Shown here in pieces: positions 1-5,442 of a DNA stretch of 6,731 bases (its first letter is position 1; the number at the start of each line of letters is the position of its first letter). The stretch covers positions 5,904 to 12,634 of the forward strand of contig PKWT01000134.1 in NCBI GenBank assembly GCA_003132125.1. Reading direction: 5' to 3'. This stretch comes from Micrococcales bacterium. Its GTDB lineage: Bacteria; Actinomycetota; Actinomycetes; Actinomycetales; Dermatophilaceae. A program made the translations under genes and the position numbers. The notes under the pieces were generated by a model. That model had not been told where the DNA came from. It made no database searches and saw nothing but the letters and a program-made list of their open reading frames with translations.

Positions 1-4
1 TGAG

Positions 5-769
5 CTAGAGGTGCTCCTCCTGGATCGAGTTGCCCCCATCGACGACGAGCATCTGGCCGGTCAGGTAGCTGGCTGCGGGGGAGGCCAGGAACGCCACGAG
101 CTCGGCAACCTCGTCCGGGCGGCCGGGCCGTCCGACGGGTGTCGCCACGCCCATCGCCAGCTCGTGAACCGATGACGACGGAGTGGCGATCCAGCCTGGT
201 GCCACCGCGTTGATGGTGACGCCGCGGTCGGCGACCTCAAGGGCGACGGCGCGGGTCAGCCCGACGAGGGCGGCCTTCGCGGCGTGGTAAGCGACATCGC
301 CGCGGTAGGCCACGAGCGGACCGGACACCGACGTCATGACCACCACCCGGCCATACCCGGCGTCGAGCATCACCGGCAGCGCAGCCCGCGTCATGGCCAT
401 CACCGTGTCGAGGTTGCGCGAGATCGATCGTTGCCAGGCGTCGTCGCCCAGCCCGACCAGGTCACCTGCGACATCTGGGTCGGAGACCGAGGTCATGCCC
501 GCGTTGTTGACCAAGGCATCAAGCCGGCCGTAGGTGTCAAGGGCCAGCCGTACCAACGAGTCTGCGGTGCCGGCCAAGGTCAGGTCACCCGCCAAGGCAA
601 CTGCACGCCCGCCTTCGGATTCGATCTCGGCTGCCCGCTCGTGGATCCGGTCGGTGGTCGAGGTCAGCAACAGCGCCATACCTCTCGCGGCAAGTGCTCT
701 GGCGCAGGCGAACCCGATGCCGTGCTCGCTGCCGGCGCCGGTAACCAGCGCGACGGGTGCGGTGGTCAC
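5..769 (-). CDS. SDR-family NAD(P)-dependent oxidoreductase
   Basis: This 254-aa protein is a classical short-chain dehydrogenase/reductase, a cytoplasmic NAD(P)H-dependent alcohol/carbonyl oxidoreductase of normal family length. Visible motifs are the Rossmann nucleotide loop TGAGSEHGIG (residues 10-19, two residues longer than the usual TGxxxGIG), NNAG at 88-91, and the catalytic set N119, S147, Y161 and K165 (YHAAK). PG at 191-192 and a C-terminal TGQMLVVDGG segment (237-246) complete the fold. The start is GTG at 769. Its first four bases overlap the stop of the upstream regulator gene (GTGA), so it is the second gene of a two-gene minus-strand operon and probably translationally coupled; the nearest GGGAG lies about 14 bases upstream. 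The substrate cannot be read from the sequence. Next to a sugar-acid pathway, a sugar or aldonate dehydrogenase/reductase is plausible. Many SDRs of this type are generically annotated as 3-oxoacyl-ACP reductases, which I consider less likely here. Confidence 0.93.
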   Translation of the reverse strand: MTTAPVALVTGAGSEHGIGFACARALAARGMALLLTSTTDRIHERAAEIESEGGRAVALAGDLTLAGTADSLVRLALDTYGRLDALVNNAGMTSVSDPDVAGDLVGLGDDAWQRSISRNLDTVMAMTRAALPVMLDAGYGRVVVMTSVSGPLVAYRGDVAYHAAKAALVGLTRAVALEVADRGVTINAVAPGWIATPSSSVHELAMGVATPVGRPGRPDEVAELVAFLASPAASYLTGQMLVVDGGNSIQEEHL

Positions 770-1560
770 TGCTCAGCGCCGCTCTCCCAGATTGACTTCA
801 TCTCGTTGAACGCGCGCTCCATGATGCCCAGCATCGCCGCGTGCGCCTCGTCGGCGTTCCCGCGCTGGATCGCGCTCGCGACGTCGACGTGCAGCTGAAG
901 GGCTTCGTTGTGCGGATGCCGTGGCATCAGCCCGTAGTGCGTTCGCCCGGTGAGCACCTCCTCGACCAGCGTGTTGAGCTTGGCGAACATCTCGTTGCCG
1001 GAGCTCGAGAGGACGAGTCGATGAAACTGGATGTCCAGGGTGAGGAAGGTTTCCGCGTCGTTGGACTGCCCAGCGGCCCACAGCTTGCCGGCCAGTCCCA
1101 TGAGCTCGCTGGCTCCGGCCAACGGTGCTCGAACCGCTGCCAAGCGTGCTGCTTCGGGCTCGATGGCAGTTCGAAGCTCGGTCAGGGATCGCAGCTGTGC
1201 AATACGTGCCGGTGAGGCCAGGCGCCAGCGGATGACTTGCGGGTCATACAGGTTCCACTCGGTCGCTGGCAGGATCTGCACGCCGATCCGGCGACGTGAG
1301 GCAACCAGGCCCATGGAGGCCAGCACGCGTATCGCTTCACGCACGACGGAGCGGGACACTCCGTGTCGCTCCTCCAGCTGTTCGATACGAACGACGGAGC
1401 CACTCGCGAGATCGCCGGCGCAGATTGCCAGGCCCAGATGGTCGAGAACGCGGGCATGCAGTCCGGTAACCGTGGTGCCGCCGTCGGGCATCTCGGAGGT
1501 AAGGGCGAGCACGTCGGCCTGCACCGTTGTCTTCGCCAGATCCGTCATGCGACTGATCAT
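766..1560 (-). CDS. FadR-subfamily GntR transcriptional regulator (sugar-acid type)
   Basis: This is a DNA-binding repressor/activator of about 264 aa. Numbered from the ATG at 1560, a winged helix-turn-helix covers about residues 34-96, with recognition-helix segment VSRSVVREAIRVLASMGLV at 68-86. A C-terminal all-helical FCD effector domain follows. Its likely metal/ligand residues are D176 and H180 (D-x3-H) and H224; the last His of the usual set appears to be Ile246. The linker has WNLYDPQVIRW (102-112), a segment I recall from sugar-acid regulators such as DgoR. The start is uncertain. The reading frame stays open to 1701, but that extension would overlap the divergent binding-protein gene and looks non-coding. 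ATG 1560 and ATG 1548 are the sensible choices, and neither has a clear Shine-Dalgarno sequence. It probably controls its own operon with the SDR and the divergent transport/catabolic operon, with a pathway sugar acid as inducer (inference). Confidence 0.9.
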   Translation of the reverse strand: MISRMTDLAKTTVQADVLALTSEMPDGGTTVTGLHARVLDHLGLAICAGDLASGSVVRIEQLEERHGVSRSVVREAIRVLASMGLVASRRRIGVQILPATEWNLYDPQVIRWRLASPARIAQLRSLTELRTAIEPEAARLAAVRAPLAGASELMGLAGKLWAAGQSNDAETFLTLDIQFHRLVLSSSGNEMFAKLNTLVEEVLTGRTHYGLMPRHPHNEALQLHVDVASAIQRGNADEAHAAMLGIMERAFNEMKSIWESGAEQ

Positions 1561-1579
1561 ATCGTTACGGTCACGGGGG

Positions 1580-1608
1580 TTGCTTACATATGCTCTATTA
1601 GGTAGCGT
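1580..1608 (+). promoter_or_regulatory. Candidate housekeeping promoter of the transport/catabolic operon
   Basis: A TTGCTT hexamer at 1580-1585 is followed after 17 bases by TAGCGT at 1603-1608, fitting the loose actinobacterial TTGnnn / TAnnnT pattern. Transcription would begin near 1615, giving a leader of about 75 bases before the GTG at 1690. An alternative -10 is TATGCT at 1589-1594 with a poor -35, TTACGG, at 1565-1570. This is pattern matching only. Confidence 0.3.
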
Positions 1609-1679
1609 CGCGCCATTGAGGCAGATGTAAAGAAACTGGCCAGGTCGAGCGTCACCGTCAGGGTGCGGGCTCACGAGAT

Positions 1680-1684
1680 GGGAG
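1680..1684 (+). promoter_or_regulatory. Ribosome binding site that sets the binding-protein start
   Basis: GGGAG ends five bases before the GTG at 1690. It favours that start over the in-frame GTG at 1663 and ATG at 1678; the GGGAG begins on the last base of that ATG. A start at 1690 also puts the basic KR residues directly before the hydrophobic signal sequence, as expected for a lipoprotein signal peptide. Confidence 0.75.
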
Positions 1685-1689
1685 ACACA

Positions 1690-2991
1690 GTGAAGCGTCA
1701 TTCAGTTGTATCTGTCGCCGCCATTGCGGCAGCGGCATTGGTGGCCACGGGAGCGTTGAGCTCCTGCAGCAGCAGCGGAACAACCGCGGCGGACGCAGGG
1801 TCGAAGACGATTCGGGTGACCCTCGCCAACCACGTGTGGACCGACACCATCAAGAGCAAGCTGCCTGAGTTCGAGAAGGCGACGGGGCTGAAGGTGGAGC
1901 TGAGCCAGTACGGCGAGGACCAGCTTTCCGCCCAGTACAACGTCAAGCTGAACGCCGGCACGAACGAGATCGACGTCATGATGTACCGACCCCTGCAAGA
2001 GGGGAAGCTGTTCGCCAAGAACGGCTACCTGGCCGATCTCGGCACCGACGTGAAGGCGAACAAGGCGTGGGACTGGCAAGACTTCCAGCCAGGCCCGGTC
2101 GGGACGACGACCTACAAGGACAAGGTGGTCGGAGTCCCGATCATCACCGAGCAGGAAGTTCTGTACTACCGCAAGGACCTGCTCGCCAAGGCCGGGCTCC
2201 AGGTGCCCAAGACCATGGATGAGCTCCAGGCCGCGGCCAAGGCGATCAAGGCGCAGAACCCCGGGGTCGCGGGCTTCGTCGCTCGCACAGGAAAGTCGCC
2301 GGCGGTCACGCAGTTCTCGAGCTTCCTCTACAGCTTCGGTGGTGACTTCATCGACGAGAGCGGCAAGTCCGGTGTCGCAAGTGACGCGGCGAAGAAGGCA
2401 TACGCGTTCTACGGCGGCCTGATTCGCAACTATGGTCCTGCCAACGTCAGCACCGACATGAGCTGGCCTGAGGCGATGGCCATCTTCACTCAGGGCAAGG
2501 CCGGCTTCTACACCGAAGCCGACAGCCTGTACAAGAACGCCACGGACAAGGTGAAGTCGAAGGTCGCCGACACGGTCGGGTTTGCTCCGATGCCGGCCGG
2601 GGCCGGTGGCTCAAAGGCGTACAACGTGCCGTCCTGGGCGCTTGGGGTCAACGCGGCCTCGGCCAACCAGGCCAATGCGTGGAAGTTCATCGAGTGGGCC
2701 ACCAGCAAGGCCATGACGTTGCAGATCCAGCAGGCCGGCGTTCCCGGTGCTCGCTCATCCGTCTGGGATGACCCGGCAGGGATCGCCACCTACCCGGCGG
2801 ATCTTGCCGCGGCGATCGCCGTCAGCACCAAGAACGGGGTCGGTCACGACCGACCCCTGGTGATCAAGGTGCCCGAGGCGCGCGACATCGTGGGGAATCC
2901 CATCGTCGTCGCCATCACCGGTGGAGACTCGAACGCGGCCGCCGATGCGGCAAGTACTGCGTTCCAGAAGCTCCTGGACGCCGAGAAGTAA
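1690..2991 (+). CDS. Sugar ABC transporter substrate-binding lipoprotein (family 1)
   Basis: This is the extracellular solute receptor of a carbohydrate importer, 433 aa from the GTG start, a normal size for the UgpB/MalE-like class. Residues 1-26 form a lipoprotein signal: basic KRH, an alanine/valine-rich hydrophobic stretch, then lipobox LSSC with the lipidated cysteine at C26. A Ser/Thr/Ala-rich tether follows. The fold is recognisable from an early beta segment (TIRVTLANH), a helix with PEFEKATG, the DVMMYRP segment, VGVPIITEQEVLYYRKDLL at about 147-165 (hinge and ligand-cleft region typical of the family), and FSSFLYSFGGDF further on. It heads the operon, with the two permeases downstream across a spacer holding a stem-loop. 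The ligand is not deducible from the sequence. The linked dehydratase and aldolase suggest galactose, a galactoside or an aldonate. The family call is firm; the substrate is inference. Confidence 0.95.
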   Translation: MKRHSVVSVAAIAAAALVATGALSSCSSSGTTAADAGSKTIRVTLANHVWTDTIKSKLPEFEKATGLKVELSQYGEDQLSAQYNVKLNAGTNEIDVMMYRPLQEGKLFAKNGYLADLGTDVKANKAWDWQDFQPGPVGTTTYKDKVVGVPIITEQEVLYYRKDLLAKAGLQVPKTMDELQAAAKAIKAQNPGVAGFVARTGKSPAVTQFSSFLYSFGGDFIDESGKSGVASDAAKKAYAFYGGLIRNYGPANVSTDMSWPEAMAIFTQGKAGFYTEADSLYKNATDKVKSKVADTVGFAPMPAGAGGSKAYNVPSWALGVNAASANQANAWKFIEWATSKAMTLQIQQAGVPGARSSVWDDPAGIATYPADLAAAIAVSTKNGVGHDRPLVIKVPEARDIVGNPIVVAITGGDSNAAADAASTAFQKLLDAEK

Positions 2992-2997
2992 CGGGAT

Positions 2998-3048
2998 CGG
3001 GCGGATGTCCAACAGGTCGGCCTCGCGCTGACGTTGGCCATCCGCCCG
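2998..3048 (+). terminator. Long intercistronic stem-loop after the binding-protein gene
   Basis: Arms at 2998-3013 and 3033-3048 are reverse complements over 16 positions with one mismatch (T3008 opposite C3038), enclosing a 19-base loop. The hairpin begins six bases after the stop codon and is very GC-rich. No T-run follows, so it is not a classical intrinsic terminator. In binding-protein operons such structures commonly protect the upstream message or cause partial termination, giving more receptor than permease. That role is inferred here from position and structure. Confidence 0.72.
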
Positions 3049-3052
3049 TGAC

Positions 3053-3082
3053 CTGGCTCGACAACTGGCTCGACAACTGGCT
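3053..3082 (+). repeat. 12-base direct tandem repeat, 2.5 copies
   Basis: The unit CTGGCTCGACAA occurs perfectly at 3053-3064 and 3065-3076, followed by a half copy CTGGCT at 3077-3082. It lies between the stem-loop and the permease ribosome binding site, outside any convincing gene. One frame gives a 14-residue ORF with repeated WLDN, starting at GTG 3048 and ending at TGA 3090-3092, but it lacks a ribosome binding site. Confidence 0.9.
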
Positions 3083-3106
3083 GACGTACTGAGTGCGAGG
3101 TAGACG

Positions 3107-4030
3107 ATGATCGGCACGGTCACCACCAGGCCCACCGCGTGGAGTACCTATTCCGCGTGGGCAAACCGACACCGCAAGTGGTTTTTCGCTGCACCCGCGA
3201 TGATCTTTGTCGGGTTGCTGATTGTCGTCCCGCTGGCATGGACCGTCTACCTCAGCCTCACCGACTCTCAGGGATCCGTCCGCGCCGAGTCCAAGTTTGT
3301 CGGGATCGCGAACTACCTGCAGGTCTTGGGCGACACCGAAAGATTCTGGCCTGCAGTGCTCCGCACGTTCACCTTCACCGGGGGAGCCGTCGCGACGGAA
3401 ATGGTGCTGGGTATGGGGATCGCGCTCCTGCTCTGGCGTCCGTTCAAGGGCGAGAAGTGGGTCCGCGTGGCGATTCTGCTCCCGTTGGTGGCGACTCCCG
3501 TTGCGGTCGGCATGATGTGGCGCCTGATCTTCGACCCGAACATCGGATTCGCGAACCAGCTCCTCAGCTGGTTCGGGATACCCGCGCAGCCTTGGCTGTC
3601 AGGCCAGACAACGGCGCTTCCCACGTTGATCTTCGTCGATGTCTGGCAGTGGACCCCGATGGTTGTTCTGATCCTGCTCGCCGGGCTGACCTCCCTCTCG
3701 GAGGAGCCGGACGAAGCGGCCCGCGTCGACGGCGCGAATGCCTGGCAACGGTTCAGGTACGTCACACTCCCGCTGCTCAGATCGACGGTCGTCGTCGCCA
3801 TCGTTCTGCGCGGCATCGACGCGCTCAAGACGTTCGACATCCTCTATTCGACCAAGGGCAAGGGCGGCGGCTCATTTCACGAGGTGGAGACGCTCAACGT
3901 CTACGCCTTCGGATTGAGCTTTGACTACAACGACTATGGGATCTCCTCGACCGTTCTGATTCTGTTCTTCCTGCTCATCATCGTGCTCATGTGGATGGTC
4001 ACGCACCGTAGAAAGGGAGACGAGTCATGA
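3107..4030 (+). CDS. Sugar ABC transporter permease, MalF/UgpA type
   Basis: This 307-aa inner-membrane protein is one half of the importer's transmembrane pore. About six hydrophobic segments are visible, near residues 26-50, 86-110, 119-140, 172-195, 220-240 and 280-300, after a short basic N-terminus (RHRK). The EAA loop that docks the ATPase is clear at 203-221: EAARVDGA, then the F and LP residues of the family consensus. The TPVAVGMMWRLIFDP segment and W-rich third/fourth helix region are typical of the MalF/UgpA side. The ATG at 3107 has GCGAGG (3095-3100) six bases upstream. Its stop overlaps the next permease start by 4 bases (ATGA), so the pair should be co-translated in equal amounts. 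It lacks the long periplasmic loop of enteric MalF, as expected for this subfamily. Confidence 0.96.
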   Translation: MIGTVTTRPTAWSTYSAWANRHRKWFFAAPAMIFVGLLIVVPLAWTVYLSLTDSQGSVRAESKFVGIANYLQVLGDTERFWPAVLRTFTFTGGAVATEMVLGMGIALLLWRPFKGEKWVRVAILLPLVATPVAVGMMWRLIFDPNIGFANQLLSWFGIPAQPWLSGQTTALPTLIFVDVWQWTPMVVLILLAGLTSLSEEPDEAARVDGANAWQRFRYVTLPLLRSTVVVAIVLRGIDALKTFDILYSTKGKGGGSFHEVETLNVYAFGLSFDYNDYGISSTVLILFFLLIIVLMWMVTHRRKGDES

Positions 4031-4896
4031 CCGCAGCCGTGACAGCCCAGGCCGTTCCGGAGCCGACGACACGGCGGCGGCGACGCAAGTCGCGCGCCTA
4101 CCCGATCTTTCGTGTGGTCGTGCTGACGACCACGGTGCTGCTGTTCATCGCTCCGTTGATGTGGATGTTGGTGGCGTCATTCAAGACCAATGTCGACATC
4201 TACGATTCGAGCAAGACATTCGTCTTCACCCCCACGATGGACAACTACTCCAACGTCCTCGGCCGCAACAACTACTTCGACTTCATCTTCAACAGCTTCT
4301 GGGTTGCCCTGTGGTCCACGGTGTTCTCGTTGATCCTCGGGGTGCCGGCCGCCTATGCCATGAGCCGGTTCAGCATGAACCGGTCGGCGATGGTGGTGCT
4401 CATGGCACGCATCATCCCGGGAGTGAGCCTGCTCGTTCCCTGGTATTTCATCTTCGCCAACATGCGCCTGGTCGGCGGCTTCGCCGTGTTGATCCTCTCC
4501 CACATGTTCGTCGCGCTGCCGCTGATCGTGTACATCATGATGTCGTTCTTCGACTCCCTTCCAACCGAGCTCGAGGATGCCGCGCAAGTTGATGGGCTGA
4601 CTCCGATCGGGGCCTTCCTGCGCATCTCGCTCCCGCTGTCGGTGCCTGGCCTTGCGACCGCGGGCATCCTGTCGTTCATCTTCTCGTGGAACAACTTCAT
4701 GTTCGCCTTGGTGCTCGCCGGCGCGAGCACCAAGACGCTTCCCGTGGCGATCTTCAACTTCGTGTCGTACGCCAGCATCGACTGGGGCGGCCTCATGGCT
4801 GCGTCCGTCGTCGTCACTGTCCCGATCATGGTCATCGCCCTTTTCACGCAGAAGTACATCGTGGCCGGCCTCACCGCCGGTGCGACCAAGGGCTGA
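4027..4896 (+). CDS. Sugar ABC transporter permease, MalG/UgpE type
   Basis: This is the second transmembrane subunit, 289 aa. A highly basic cytoplasmic N-terminus (five consecutive Arg at 16-20, then KSR) precedes six predicted helices near 27-50, 89-112, 121-143, 150-174, 205-231 and 257-280. The EAA docking loop appears as EDAAQVDG at 183-190, continuing to LP at 202-203. The SWNNF segment (220-224) is characteristic of MalG-type permeases. The start ATG overlaps the previous stop (ATGA) and has GGGAG at 4015-4019, seven bases upstream. No ATP-binding subunit gene follows; the next gene is a kinase of metabolism. In many actinobacteria a shared MsiK-type ATPase encoded elsewhere energises such importers, and I infer that here. 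Confidence 0.96.
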   Translation: MTAAVTAQAVPEPTTRRRRRKSRAYPIFRVVVLTTTVLLFIAPLMWMLVASFKTNVDIYDSSKTFVFTPTMDNYSNVLGRNNYFDFIFNSFWVALWSTVFSLILGVPAAYAMSRFSMNRSAMVVLMARIIPGVSLLVPWYFIFANMRLVGGFAVLILSHMFVALPLIVYIMMSFFDSLPTELEDAAQVDGLTPIGAFLRISLPLSVPGLATAGILSFIFSWNNFMFALVLAGASTKTLPVAIFNFVSYASIDWGGLMAASVVVTVPIMVIALFTQKYIVAGLTAGATKG

Positions 4897-4899
4897 CCT

Positions 4900-5442
4900 G
4901 TGCCATCACGTGCAGAGCGGTCTTTCTCCATCCCGCCGATCATCATCATGGGCATGCAGGGCTCGGGCAAGAGCACCATCGGCGAGCTGCTCGCCCAACG
5001 TCTTGGCGTGCCCTTCATCGATGGCGACAACCTGCACTCGACCGAGAACAAGGACTGGATGGCTTCCGGACACCCGCTCTCCGACGCGCGACGACTACCC
5101 TGGCTGCACGAGGTCGGTGAGCGCCTTGCGCTCGGCGATGGGTCTGGCGTCGTGGTGGCGTGCTCGGCCCTCAAGCGCAGCTACCGCGATCTGCTCAGGG
5201 AACACGCTCCGAGGATGCTCACCATCTTCGCCAACGGGGACATTGACCTGATCCGCGCGCGGATCATCGCCCGAAACCACGAGTACATGCCTTCCTCTTT
5301 GCTGCCAACGCAGTTGGAGGATCTCGAGGAACGACAAAATGACGAACCCGGTCTGACCGTCGACATCGCCAGGACCCCCGAGCAGATTGTCGGGTCCATC
5401 ATGACCATGATCTCCGAAGGAGCCACCGTCCATGAGGATTAG
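4900..5442 (+). CDS. Gluconokinase-family carbohydrate kinase
   Basis: This 180-aa P-loop kinase resembles gluconokinase (GntK), a cytoplasmic enzyme that phosphorylates D-gluconate at C6 using ATP. Motifs in order are the Walker A loop GMQGSGKST (18-26), the substrate-side DGDNLH (41-46), MASGHPLSDARRLPWL (54-69, matching the family's MASG-x-PL-x-D-x-x-R-x-PWL), CSALKRSYRDLLR (88-100) and the lid region R-x-x-x-R-x-H with LLPTQLEDLEE (134-144). Length is normal. The GTG start lies three bases after the permease stop, with AAGGG (4888-4892) seven bases upstream; an in-frame ATG at 4948 would cut into the first beta strand before the P-loop and is rejected. The 3' end overlaps the dehydratase gene by 11 bases. 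The fold call is firm. In this neighbourhood, where a 2-keto-3-deoxy-acid kinase would be expected, the true substrate may differ from gluconate. Confidence 0.9.
   Translation: MPSRAERSFSIPPIIIMGMQGSGKSTIGELLAQRLGVPFIDGDNLHSTENKDWMASGHPLSDARRLPWLHEVGERLALGDGSGVVVACSALKRSYRDLLREHAPRMLTIFANGDIDLIRARIIARNHEYMPSSLLPTQLEDLEERQNDEPGLTVDIARTPEQIVGSIMTMISEGATVHED

Larger units (their letters stand above)
1561..1689. promoter_or_regulatory. Divergent control region between regulator and transport operon
   Basis: This 129-base region separates the starts of the regulator (minus) and the binding-protein gene (plus) and must carry both promoters. Its left part (about 1581-1631) is markedly richer in A/T than the flanking genes. 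Possible protein-binding symmetries are TTACAT at 1584-1589 mirrored by ATGTAA at 1625-1630 (centres about 41 bases apart), CGTTACG at 1563-1569, and the 8-base palindrome CTGGCCAG at 1636-1643. None is a convincing FadR-type operator. A minus-strand -35-like TTTACA (1631-1626) has no well-spaced -10 partner. Confidence 0.6.

Noticed and set aside
284..898. Plus-strand open frame of 204 codons across the SDR and regulator genes
   Set aside because: It spans the junction of two well-supported minus-strand genes, has no domain features, and its composition is typical of antisense frames in GC-rich DNA.
1636..1643. Palindrome CTGGCCAG in the leader of the transport operon
   Set aside because: An isolated 8-base palindrome is expected by chance in GC-rich DNA, and no symmetry extends beyond it. 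It is mentioned in the control-region entry but not claimed as an operator.
1663..1689. Upstream GTG (1663) or ATG (1678) as start of the binding protein
   Set aside because: Neither has a ribosome binding site, and both place acidic residues (HE, GD) before the signal sequence. GTG 1690 has GGGAG at good spacing and a proper KR-headed lipoprotein signal.
1561..1701. N-terminal 47-codon extension of the regulator up to 1701
   Set aside because: The translation is unlike FadR N-termini, covers the AT-richer control region, and would overlap the start of the divergent binding-protein gene.
4353..5174. Minus-strand open frame of 273 codons opposite the permease and kinase
   Set aside because: It covers parts of two unrelated plus-strand genes with strong family motifs. 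Its translation is Met/Arg/Ser/Pro-rich and resembles nothing known.
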